This document shows, piece by piece, positions 57,670-64,000 of a DNA stretch of 64,000 nt; within the stretch, counting starts at the first letter, position 1, and each line of letters begins with the position of its first letter. The notes beneath the pieces were generated by a model. That model saw only the letters and a program-made list of their open reading frames with translations, did no database searches and had not been told where the DNA came from. The DNA comes from a virus, in IMG/VR virus record IMGVR_UViG_3300017991_000103, positions 1-64,000 of that record. The stretch is one strand, 5' to 3'. The translations under genes were made by a program, and so were the position numbers.

Positions 57670-58356
57670 CTATTCGTAATCTATTGGGTCTTTTACACCT
57701 GCTATTTCAAAAGCTTCTAACCTCTCGACACAACTTCCGCACTTACCACACGCTTTATCTCTCCCATTGTAACAAGTTGTAGTAAGAGCGAAAGGCACCT
57801 TCATTGCTAAACCCCACTGAATTATTTCATGCTTTGTCATATTCATAAGTGGGGCTTCTATTTGCACTTTACCTTCAGTAGCATAATACATTACAATATT
57901 CATGGCTGCAACATATTCAGGTCTGCAGTCTGGATAGATTGCATGGTCACCCTCATGTGCACCAAATAATATTGTTGGTGCACCAACGGTTTCTGCTTTA
58001 CCCATTAGCATACTTAGGAATATAGTATTTCTAGCAGGCACCACTGTCGACTTCATTTTAGCATCTGTATAATGTCCTTCAGGAATTTGTTTTGGACTTC
58101 TTTTTAGCAGACTTGTTGCTGTTGCAAACTGTGAGACAACCCCTCGCACGTCAAAAAAATCTAGGGATAAATGGTTCTCATAATCCCTATAGTAATATAC
58201 TAGACGCATTGAAGCATTGTATTCGACATCATTGTGTCGAGACCCATAGTGGAAGAAACAGCACCAAATATCAGCACCCTGCTCGAGTAGATACCCGAGC
58301 AGGGTTGCCGAATCGGTGCCACCAGACAATGCTAACACTGCTTTAGTCTGTGGCAT
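57670..58356 (-). CDS. queC: 7-cyano-7-deazaguanine synthase QueC
   Basis: 228 residues, normal length. VLALSGGTDSATLLGYLLEQG near 7-27 is the PP-loop, PARNTIFLSMLMGKAE near 107-122 and YNGRDKACGKCGSCVERLEAF near 196-216 contain the zinc-binding cysteines of QueC. It converts carboxy-deazaguanine to preQ0. Motifs for substrate binding (GAHEGDHAIYPDCRPEY) are present. GGAGAC precedes ATG 58356. A perfect inverted repeat lies near its start codon. Confidence 0.92.
   Translation of the reverse strand: MPQTKAVLALSGGTDSATLLGYLLEQGADIWCCFFHYGSRHNDVEYNASMRLVYYYRDYENHLSLDFFDVRGVVSQFATATSLLKRSPKQIPEGHYTDAKMKSTVVPARNTIFLSMLMGKAETVGAPTILFGAHEGDHAIYPDCRPEYVAAMNIVMYYATEGKVQIEAPLMNMTKHEIIQWGLAMKVPFALTTTCYNGRDKACGKCGSCVERLEAFEIAGVKDPIDYE
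58277..58304. repeat. Inverted repeat near the start of queC
   Basis: CCCTGCTCG (58277-58285) and CGAGCAGGG (58296-58304) pair around a 10-nt loop, about 52 bases after the queC start on its mRNA. There is no T run. It may slow translation or bind a protein; it may equally follow from the two LLGYLLEQG-like codon runs. Seen directly; function unknown. Confidence 0.4.
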
Positions 58357-58368
58357 ATGTATGTCTCC

Positions 58369-59400
58369 TTACTTCTTGCTCTTCTTGCCTTTCTTTTCCT
58401 TCTTGCTCTTCTTACCTTTCTTTTCCTTCTTGGTCTTGTCTTCCTTTTTCTCTTTCTTTTCCTTTTTTGCAGGCTTTTCATCTGCGCCCTGCTGTTTTGC
58501 TATGGCAGGAAGAGCATTGCCTTTCTCCCACTGTTTTATCCAGCTGGATATGGTGGCCTCTTTGACAGCACCTTTAATCTTCTTGTGAAGTTTCTTCACT
58601 TTGGTTTCGCCATCTTTCCATGCCTTCCATACCTGTGCTTTGTTGGATTTGCTGTGGTCAACCGGCTTGCTGGGTTTCTTCGGTTTGGGTTTCAACTCTT
58701 CTTCAGGAACACCGAGTTTGATGAGCATCGCCCTCTTCAATTCCTTCGGGCCGTGCAATCCCTGGTAACTTTTCAATTTCTTTTTCAGGGATTTGAGCTC
58801 ATCGTTTTCCTTGACGATGTCTTTGAGGTCAGCGAGTTTTGAGGTATCGCGAACGAGGTCTATAAGGCTCTTTTCTTCTTCCTCGTCTTCCTCGTCCTCT
58901 TCTTCTTCTTCTTCTTCTTCTTCTTCGTCCTCTTCTTCGTCTTCGTCTTCCTCGTCCTCTTCTTCGTCTTCGTCTTCCTCGTCCTCTTCTTCGTCTTCGT
59001 CTTCCTCGTCCTCTTCCTCGTCCTCTTCTTCTTCCTCTTCCTCGTCTTCCTCGTCCTCGTCTTCCTCGTCCTCTTCTTCTTCTTCTTCGTCTTCTTCTTC
59101 TTCTTCTTCGTCCTCGTCTTCCTCTTCCTCGTCCTCTTCGAGTTCCTCGTCTTCAGGTTCTTCTTCATCGTCGACGAGTCCCTCTTCCTCTCTTATTTGG
59201 TCGAGAATCTTCTGAGTCTTTTTGGTGAATTCGTCCTCTTCAGAAATCACCTCAGTGAGAGCCTCAACAATACCTGCTCTCATAGTCTTCATGTTTTTGG
59301 TTGAGATTCCCTTTTCGCCAGTTTCCTCGTTAACCAGCCCGAGAGTCTTGTTGAGTTCCTTTGCGACCTTTTCCAGGTCAGATTTGCTAATACGTGCCAT
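58369..59400 (-). CDS. Alternative internal start giving the acidic half alone
   Basis: ATG 59400 in the same frame has GAAGGAGAATTGAAG before it, a complete ribosome-binding site, and starts MARISKSDLEKVAKEL, a natural protein beginning. The 343-residue product would have the acidic tract and Lys-rich end only. Either two genes have fused by loss of a stop codon, or two proteins are made from one frame. Confidence 0.5.
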   Translation of the reverse strand: MARISKSDLEKVAKELNKTLGLVNEETGEKGISTKNMKTMRAGIVEALTEVISEEDEFTKKTQKILDQIREEEGLVDDEEEPEDEELEEDEEEEDEDEEEEEEDEEEEEEDEEDEDEEDEEEEEEEDEEEDEEDEDEEEDEEDEDEEEDEEDEDEEEDEEEEEEEEEEDEEDEEEEKSLIDLVRDTSKLADLKDIVKENDELKSLKKKLKSYQGLHGPKELKRAMLIKLGVPEEELKPKPKKPSKPVDHSKSNKAQVWKAWKDGETKVKKLHKKIKGAVKEATISSWIKQWEKGNALPAIAKQQGADEKPAKKEKKEKKEDKTKKEKKGKKSKKEKKGKKSKK

Positions 59401-59871
59401 CTTCAATTCTCCTTCAGTTTGTTTACTTCTTCTGATTAGTTGGTACACACTCTGTGTTTCTGGATTACCGAGAACAACGGAGCCGTATTCATTTGCAAGA
59501 CCGAACCCCCTCAAGGTTCCCATATGCTCACTCCTTAATATCTCTTCATATATTGTTCTCAATAATCGGTCGCGACTGTTAGGTACCTTACTCAATTTCC
59601 TTTTCATTTGGGTAATAAGTCGCGTCCACTTTGCTTTGGCACCACCCCCTTTACGCTTATCTCCTTGTTGAAGTTCTCTCTTTTCTATTTCACGCCTTTC
59701 ATACTGAGCCAACTTAATAATGGTCTTGAGGGAACCTACATATAATTTCTTCAACGCAGGATACGACCAATATTGAAAGTCAGCACGGCGACTTAATAGA
59801 TGGGAAGTGAGTAGACGTGCATCTGTCGGGAATCTTTCTCCGTCCACCGCCCAATTCTTACGGCGTCTCAC
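58369..59871 (-). CDS. Large acidic protein with helical N-domain and Lys-rich end
   Basis: 500 residues from GTG 59871 (AGAGAGGTGG upstream; GTG 59880 would sit about seven bases after the predicted transcription start). Residues 1-155: helical basic domain (VYQLIRRSKQ, NSRDRLLRTIYEEI). Then MARISKSDLEKVAKELNKTL, an acidic tract of about 100 Glu/Asp, a helical part (SNKAQVWKAWKDGETKVKKL, ISSWIKQWEKG) and a Lys tail (KKEKKGKKSKK). Role unknown; it could bind DNA or basic host proteins. Confidence 0.6.
   Translation of the reverse strand: MRRRKNWAVDGERFPTDARLLTSHLLSRRADFQYWSYPALKKLYVGSLKTIIKLAQYERREIEKRELQQGDKRKGGGAKAKWTRLITQMKRKLSKVPNSRDRLLRTIYEEILRSEHMGTLRGFGLANEYGSVVLGNPETQSVYQLIRRSKQTEGELKMARISKSDLEKVAKELNKTLGLVNEETGEKGISTKNMKTMRAGIVEALTEVISEEDEFTKKTQKILDQIREEEGLVDDEEEPEDEELEEDEEEEDEDEEEEEEDEEEEEEDEEDEDEEDEEEEEEEDEEEDEEDEDEEEDEEDEDEEEDEEDEDEEEDEEEEEEEEEEDEEDEEEEKSLIDLVRDTSKLADLKDIVKENDELKSLKKKLKSYQGLHGPKELKRAMLIKLGVPEEELKPKPKKPSKPVDHSKSNKAQVWKAWKDGETKVKKLHKKIKGAVKEATISSWIKQWEKGNALPAIAKQQGADEKPAKKEKKEKKEDKTKKEKKGKKSKKEKKGKKSKK
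58927..59007 (-). repeat. 27-bp tandem repeat in the acidic tract
   Basis: Three perfect consecutive copies of a 27-bp unit start at 58927, 58954 and 58981, with a partial fourth from 59008; each unit encodes nine Asp/Glu residues. Exact copies mean recent expansion, so tract length is likely variable between relatives. Confidence 0.8.
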
Positions 59872-59893
59872 TTCAACCACCTCTCTTTCATAT

Positions 59894-59918
59894 ATTATAT
59901 TGTGGATTATTAGTTTGC
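59894..59918 (-). promoter_or_regulatory. Early promoter, GCAAAC-N13-TATAAT class
   Basis: On the - strand GCAAAC (59913-59918), 13 bp, TATAAT (59894-59899), with the CACAA element shared with the promoter at 60615. Transcription would begin near 59887, only about 16 bases before GTG 59871. It lies right after queE and drives the acidic-protein gene. Confidence 0.7.
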
Positions 59919-59919
59919 G

Positions 59920-60582
59920 TTAAGGCATCCCAATTAGCTTATGAATTTGGAGTGAGAATATTATACGGTTTGTATACTCATACATTCGCGTTTTAAGCCA
60001 ATCAATTAATGAACCGTTTGCTCCGACTGGGCTGACTATGAAATCTTCTGAGTATCCGCAATCAGTAAGTTGTTTCATTACTTTAAGTGCTTCATCAGCA
60101 TCCGCTCTACAGGCTATAACAAATTTAACTTTAACATATGGATACATACATAACATACCACGCCACGTGGGTTCAAAAGCCTTATTGAGTTCTGTATGCA
60201 CTTTTGGGTGTTCTGATGACCAGCACTTATAATCAACAACCCAGTAGTTGTTATACATCTCAGGGGGAATTAGTATGGAACCGTTGGTTTCTATTTGTAC
60301 TTCATGACCATTTTCCCACAGTGCATCAGTAAGTGTTTTAATACTTTTTCCTTGAAGTAATGGTTCACCCCCAGTTAATATAACTTTAACTGTATTGCAC
60401 ATTCGCAATACATGGTCGACGTGCATTACAGTACCTTCACTTGGGTCTTGTGACTTTTTAGTATCACACCATGCACATTTTAGATTGCAACCTTGGAATC
60501 GAATAAATGTGCACCAAGACCCTTGTGGAAAGAAACCGGCCTCACCACAAATAGACTCGAATATCTCATTTACTCTAATCAT
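59920..60582 (-). CDS. queE: 7-carboxy-7-deazaguanine synthase QueE
   Basis: 220 residues. FESICGEAGFFPQGSWCTFIRF near 8-29, FQGCNLKCAWCDTKKSQ near 29-45 as the radical SAM CxxxCxxC, ILTGGEPLLQG near 68-78, and IETNGS near 97 are all typical. It converts carboxy-tetrahydropterin, made by QueD, to carboxy-deazaguanine. GGGGGTAAG precedes ATG 60582; a promoter lies 33-57 bases upstream. Confidence 0.92.
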   Translation of the reverse strand: MIRVNEIFESICGEAGFFPQGSWCTFIRFQGCNLKCAWCDTKKSQDPSEGTVMHVDHVLRMCNTVKVILTGGEPLLQGKSIKTLTDALWENGHEVQIETNGSILIPPEMYNNYWVVDYKCWSSEHPKVHTELNKAFEPTWRGMLCMYPYVKVKFVIACRADADEALKVMKQLTDCGYSEDFIVSPVGANGSLIDWLKTRMYEYTNRIIFSLQIHKLIGMP

Positions 60583-60614
60583 ATCACTTACCCCCTTTCT
60601 TTTTCATTTATTAT

Positions 60615-60639
60615 ATTATATTGTGAAACCTCTGTTTGC
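60615..60639 (-). promoter_or_regulatory. Early promoter, GCAAAC-N13-TATAAT class
   Basis: On the - strand GCAAAC (60634-60639), 13 bp, TATAAT (60615-60620), followed by a second overlapping TATAAT. Predicted start near 60607, about 25 bases before ATG 60582 of queE. Confidence 0.7.
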
Positions 60640-60653
60640 GTGAAGGCTTAACT

Positions 60654-60998
60654 TTAAAGCAATCCTTTGATACATTCGAGTAAATATAACCTTGGTGCCA
60701 CAAGTACCTTAATGAGTTGTACTAACTGAATAACACCAATAGAAAATGGGATTGACGCTAGTAAACTAAGAAACACGCATCCAACTATCTTATCATCAGT
60801 ATCATATCGCGGCTCTTTCCACACCCGGTATATAAAATATAACGCGACAGCTACTAGGGACATTGTTAACCCAATGAAGAATAAGTGCCGAACTGCACCG
60901 TAATGTAGAATCTCTCTTGCAAGTGCTGGCAATTCACCTTTTAAGAATATGGTTCCCTCATTTACTGTTTCTAAAAGTTTCTCAAGTTGCTCTTCCAT
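60654..60998 (-). CDS. Two-helix membrane protein between queE and queD
   Basis: 114 residues. Two transmembrane helices: LFFIGLTMSLVAVALYFIYRV near 39-59 and IVGCVFLSLLASIPFSIGVI near 71-90, with a helical N-terminus (EEQLEKLLETVNEG). Possible holin or membrane accessory, unrecognised. GGGAGGTACAC precedes ATG 60998. Confidence 0.55.
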   Translation of the reverse strand: MEEQLEKLLETVNEGTIFLKGELPALAREILHYGAVRHLFFIGLTMSLVAVALYFIYRVWKEPRYDTDDKIVGCVFLSLLASIPFSIGVIQLVQLIKVLVAPRLYLLECIKGLL

Positions 60999-61012
60999 TG
61001 TGTACCTCCCTT

Positions 61013-61456
61013 TTAGTTATTTCCCCTAAGTGATTTTGTATAACTCGCATATGAAGTTGGAGTTTCATACACTGTTACCCTTTTTAATGTTGCAAGAGGT
61101 GCATAGCCAGTAAAATACACTTCCAACCCACCTAATATCAGTTGATAAAGTATATATGCTAGGTTCTCTGCAGTTGGATTCTCTGTTCTCCAATCGTCGA
61201 TACCATCTTCGGTTTCGATTGAAAGACTTGAATCCTGAAGAACTGTATTTAGCACCGAATGGTCTAAGCAATCAATGAGTGGCCCGACCACCTCTTTTAT
61301 AAACCCAAAGTCTATCAACATTCCATGCCGTGATAGTAACATTCCCTCAAAAGTAACCAGAACGCGATAGGTATGCCCGTGCATCTGCCCGCAAGTCTCA
61401 TGACCTGGGAGGTAATGAGCTGCATCAAAAATGAACTCTTTAGTTACCTCAAACAT
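61013..61456 (-). CDS. queD: 6-carboxytetrahydropterin synthase QueD
   Basis: 147 residues. FDAAHYLPGHETCGQMHGHTY near 10-30 gives the zinc histidines and the catalytic cysteine, DFGFIKEVVGPLIDCLDHSVLN near 49-70 the Asp-His pair, and PTAENLAYILYQ near 99 the glutamate. It turns FolE's product into carboxy-tetrahydropterin for QueE. A sigma70-like promoter precedes it. AAAGGAAG precedes ATG 61456. Confidence 0.92.
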   Translation of the reverse strand: MFEVTKEFIFDAAHYLPGHETCGQMHGHTYRVLVTFEGMLLSRHGMLIDFGFIKEVVGPLIDCLDHSVLNTVLQDSSLSIETEDGIDDWRTENPTAENLAYILYQLILGGLEVYFTGYAPLATLKRVTVYETPTSYASYTKSLRGNN

Positions 61457-61481
61457 GGTTTTCTTCCTTTCATTTTCTTTT

Positions 61482-61510
61482 ATTATATCATAGTATTTTT
61501 GTCATTGCAA
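61482..61510 (-). promoter_or_regulatory. sigma70-like promoter for queD
   Basis: TTGCAA (61505-61510), 17 bp, TATAAT (61482-61487) on the - strand, with transcription starting near 61475. It lacks the GCAAAC element of the other promoters in the area. It sits between the helicase stop and queD. Confidence 0.6.
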
Positions 61511-61524
61511 GATATTTTTTCAGT

Positions 61525-63060
61525 CTATCTGAAACTTGCAAGAAACGGTCTCCCAATCTCCAACCTCTGTAACACCTTGACAGGTCGGTGTCTATCAACT
61601 CCAGATTCTCGAACGACCACTTCGTTTACTCTGGTAATGCCTATCAACTCCTCTTCCCACGTTCTATTTAAACCAAACTCTGCAGTTAGATGTGCATGTT
61701 TTCGTTTATCTTCTGAGAAGTTAGACATATCAATTAAACTCTTACCATAACTTCTCGAATCAGTTTGAGAAGCACCGATTACAAGAAAATCTCTTTCAAG
61801 AGATAGTCCTCTAACTCGCATCCATATACTATTTATTTGGTCTCTTCTTGACATTGTTGTGACATCAGGGTCTGGTGCAAGAAGGTCAAGATAGTCTATT
61901 ATGACCACGTCTGGGACGAAACGCTTAGTTTTCTCCCATATAGTTAATACTGATTTTATTTCCATTACTGTTAACGTGTCACTTGGATACGAAATTATCT
62001 CAAACTTTGATGGATACATATCTCTGAAGTTAGCAAAGGCAATTTTTGCGTCCCTACTATCAATAGGGATTACTGGAGGTCTTCTTTTAAACCATATCAC
62101 CCCTTTCAAACTCTCACAGTTTCTGCATGTTCTATGGTTTAGAAACTCGTCATACTTACTCACAAGGTCATCATATGTGAATTCTAGTATCTGCTCTTCG
62201 CTAGATACTCCTATACCTTCACCCCTTTCTCTCTCAGATTTGTCACATGAGTCAACCTGGTGGTATAAACAATCTACTTCAGGAATAAACAACTCGTTGC
62301 AGTAGCGTTCTTCATCCGACCTTCTGCATAAGTATATTCCCATTCTACGAATCTTCTGCTCTTTGCTCTGGTCTCCAGCTTCAAAGAAAGCTACATTACT
62401 TCCTGAACGCAAGGCTCTGAATGCGAATTCCATTAGCCAAAAAGACTTGCCACTTTTTTCAGGTCCAACTATCCCAACAAATCCACCTCTAACCATTTCA
62501 TAATTGAACAATGTTCCAAGTGCACGGGGGAAATGTATAAGTTTCTCTTTTCTTTCTGAGAATGCACGGTCTATTATCTGATAACTATTTTCTACATCAA
62601 ACGGGTCAACCGATATATTATCATCTGGTGCTACAGTAACATATTGACATGCGGTACCTTCAGCTTCTGTTATTTTACCTCTATCAAGTCGGTCTCTGAT
62701 TTCATCAGTGAAACGTCTCAGGTGTTGTTCCTTGAAAAACTGTTTTGTTTCGTCGGTAAGGTAGGTCACATTAAACTGTTCAGGGTTATAATCGGTACTC
62801 ATACTATCCAGAACGCGTTCTATCCATTCTGCCCTGTCCTGGTGTAACCCTTCCTTAAGTTTTTGGGAAAATATACCTTCAATATCACGACCTGGTGCTT
62901 TGTCATATTGGCGGAAATACTCAAGACACCAGCGTGCTAATAATCCAGCGGTTGGTGATACAAAGAGCTTAGGTTTAATTATACTTGAGCATCTTTGTAT
63001 ATATTCGGTTGAGACAATTAATCCGGTTATAATTCTTCGTTCGATAAACTCTTCAGCCAT
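61525..63060 (-). CDS. Replicative DNA helicase (DnaB-like)
   Basis: 511 residues. An N-terminal helical domain (IERRIITGLIVSTEYIQRC), then a RecA-type core: Walker A GIVGPEKSGKSFWLMEF near 195-211, Walker B VPDVVIIDYLDLLAP near 388-402, and FLVIGASQTDSRSYGKSL near 432-449. A segment of about 90 residues between the Walker motifs has CRNCESLKG-like cysteines, unusual for DnaB. It unwinds the fork for the polymerase and clamp. GGGAGATTAG precedes ATG 63060. Confidence 0.85.
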   Translation of the reverse strand: MAEEFIERRIITGLIVSTEYIQRCSSIIKPKLFVSPTAGLLARWCLEYFRQYDKAPGRDIEGIFSQKLKEGLHQDRAEWIERVLDSMSTDYNPEQFNVTYLTDETKQFFKEQHLRRFTDEIRDRLDRGKITEAEGTACQYVTVAPDDNISVDPFDVENSYQIIDRAFSERKEKLIHFPRALGTLFNYEMVRGGFVGIVGPEKSGKSFWLMEFAFRALRSGSNVAFFEAGDQSKEQKIRRMGIYLCRRSDEERYCNELFIPEVDCLYHQVDSCDKSERERGEGIGVSSEEQILEFTYDDLVSKYDEFLNHRTCRNCESLKGVIWFKRRPPVIPIDSRDAKIAFANFRDMYPSKFEIISYPSDTLTVMEIKSVLTIWEKTKRFVPDVVIIDYLDLLAPDPDVTTMSRRDQINSIWMRVRGLSLERDFLVIGASQTDSRSYGKSLIDMSNFSEDKRKHAHLTAEFGLNRTWEEELIGITRVNEVVVRESGVDRHRPVKVLQRLEIGRPFLASFR

Positions 63061-63177
63061 TTCTTCTAATCTCCCATAGATGTGACTTGAAATTTAATAT
63101 CGTTAGACTCTCTGTGACTGCGCGTACTCTAGATTCTGAATATCATTCTATCTGAATTGAAATGACTCTTCTTATAC

Positions 63178-64000
63178 CTATGTCCTACTGAATGGGCGAC
63201 CTGATATTATATCCACCCCTAAATTCCTTTGATATTCAGTGAGAAACTTTGAGAATAGAGTGGAGGTTGGCTCAAATGTTTTAGGGGTACATGAATCTAT
63301 CCAGTAACTATTTGCCGATAACCATTTGACATACTCTCGGATGAGTTTAACAGAACCTGGAGTTCTATCCCATCTTGAAGCTCTGCGTCTTATATGTGGC
63401 TTGTCTGAGTTCCTCATTTCTCTCAACTCTCTAATGGATGGTTTTTTCTTATTTTCCATATACCAGTTTGAAAGATTCACCAGCTTCTGAGCAAGTATTC
63501 TACTACCTGTAGATTTGTTGCTCAGTAGTTGTAGCGCAGGTTCATAACAAAATTCTATGAACGCGTGCACTGAAGGTGCATCGTTTAGGTCTAAAGAATC
63601 TGAGTTGGAGAATATTTGTTTTAGGAAGTCTAAGGTGGCAGGTTTATTACTTGATTGAATTACCTTTGAAGGGAATACTCCCGTCCAACTGTTCTCTACC
63701 GAACTATTGAGAGCTGATATGGCGGTTTCCATATCATATTTTGTTAACTTATTTGCTAACCGTTTCATTGATAGTGGGGTGAGCTTTCGTTTAAGTTCTT
63801 TTCTGTGCTGACAGAAATCCTTTAGTGCTTTCCTGAAAACTCGTTCATCTTGCCATACCTTTGGAAAGAGTTCGAGAAATTGTTTTCTCTGCGAGTTTTT
63901 TGTGGCTGGTCTTTTTTCTTTTTTTCCTTTTTCTTTTTTATATTTTTTGTCTTTTTTTCTTTTTTCTTTTGATTCTTTTCTTTTTTCTTTTTTTCCTTTT
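63178..64000 (-). CDS. Replication-associated protein, 5' end outside window
   Basis: At least 273 codons in one open frame, running past the window edge. From the edge: a Lys/Arg/Glu-rich run (about 63900-64000), then QRKQFLELFPKVWQDERVFRKALKDFCQHRKELKRK and LTPLSMKRLANKLTKYDMETAISALNSSVENSWTGVFP. Later SVHAFIEFCYEPALQLLS and SIRELREMRNS. The LTP...AISALN...SWTGVF pattern recalls replication-initiator or helicase-loader accessory proteins. A start at ATG 63768 would cut a conserved block and is unlikely. The 117 bp to the helicase gene hold no gene. Confidence 0.6.
   Translation of the reverse strand, partial: KGKKEKRKESKEKRKKDKKYKKEKGKKEKRPATKNSQRKQFLELFPKVWQDERVFRKALKDFCQHRKELKRKLTPLSMKRLANKLTKYDMETAISALNSSVENSWTGVFPSKVIQSSNKPATLDFLKQIFSNSDSLDLNDAPSVHAFIEFCYEPALQLLSNKSTGSRILAQKLVNLSNWYMENKKKPSIRELREMRNSDKPHIRRRASRWDRTPGSVKLIREYVKWLSANSYWIDSCTPKTFEPTSTLFSKFLTEYQRNLGVDIISGRPFSRT

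Noticed and set aside
58277-58304. queC inverted repeat as a transcription terminator
   Set aside because: No T run follows on either strand and it lies within an intact coding region; kept only as a repeat.
58793-59215. Long poly-serine reading frame on the + strand
   Set aside because: It is the complement of the GAA/GAG/GAT/GAC acidic tract of the - strand gene; reverse reading of Glu/Asp codons gives Ser/Phe runs. No ribosome-binding site.
63178-63768. Gene start at ATG 63768 for the right-edge gene
   Set aside because: The frame stays open to the window edge, and the residues before the ATG (ELFPKVWQDERVFRKALKDF) look like conserved protein, so the true start is outside the window.
1-64000. 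CRISPR array, tRNA genes, insertion sequence, integrase or lysogeny genes
   Set aside because: None could be recognised by eye on either strand; a tRNA scan was not possible, so absence of tRNA is not proved.

Overview
The window is part of a tailed double-stranded DNA bacteriophage genome with a siphovirus-like plan: HK97-type head genes, a lambda-type G/GT tail chaperone frameshift, a tape measure of about 1020 residues and a lambda/GTA-like tail tip. It is gene-dense and AT-rich, and most neighbouring genes overlap by 1 to 20 bases (ATGA, TAATG). A Gram-negative host is likely from the M15-type endolysin, the lipoprotein beside it, the Sec signal peptides and the heptose-type sugar genes. 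This is inference, since no host gene is present.

Layout, + strand (1-34.3 kb): an AT-rich leader with direct repeats and a large hairpin; large terminase, portal, small-terminase-like protein, head morphogenesis protein, protease with a nested scaffold, decoration protein and major capsid protein. A cargo block of about 9 kb (8.8-17.8 kb) follows: a DUF115/sialyltransferase-like protein, zinc dehydrogenase, FkbM-type methyltransferase, two separate transketolase domains, APS-kinase-like protein, two sulfotransferase-like proteins, an SDR, and an 829-residue methyltransferase/GT9-like/GT8-like fusion. Connector and tail genes resume at 17.8 kb. The lambda gpL-like tip protein is split into two genes about 3.5 kb apart, and the insert carries fibre-like and secreted proteins that look more GC-rich. 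The strand ends with fibres, an M15 endolysin, a papain-like protein, a lipoprotein and a terminator.

Layout, - strand (34.4-64 kb): a second tail-tube-like gene with a Tat-like leader; an SbcCD complex in which the SbcC/Rad50 subunit is split at its zinc hook; a GC-rich array of small cassettes that share a 16-bp ribosome-binding repeat; nuclease, DUF488-like protein, GmhA-type isomerase, RecA, an ssDNA-binding-like protein, clamp loader, macro domain, family A polymerase, PAPS-reductase-like protein, UDG-exonuclease fusion and sliding clamp; then a 7-deazaguanine DNA-modification set (DpdA-like, FolE fused to a PRTase-like domain, QueC, QueE, QueD) containing a third sulfotransferase-like gene; then a DnaB-like helicase and a 5'-incomplete replication gene.

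How the genes fit together: FolE, QueD, QueE and QueC should make preQ0, which the DpdA-like transglycosylase would put into phage DNA. RecA, SbcCD, polymerase, clamp, clamp loader and helicase form a nearly complete replication and recombination set. The transketolase domains, GmhA and GT9-like domain suggest heptose chemistry, and the APS-kinase, sulfotransferase and PAPS-reductase families suggest sulfur-group transfer. A - strand promoter family (GCAAAC, 13 bp, TATAAT) appears to drive the early units. No tRNA, CRISPR array, insertion sequence or integrase was seen.
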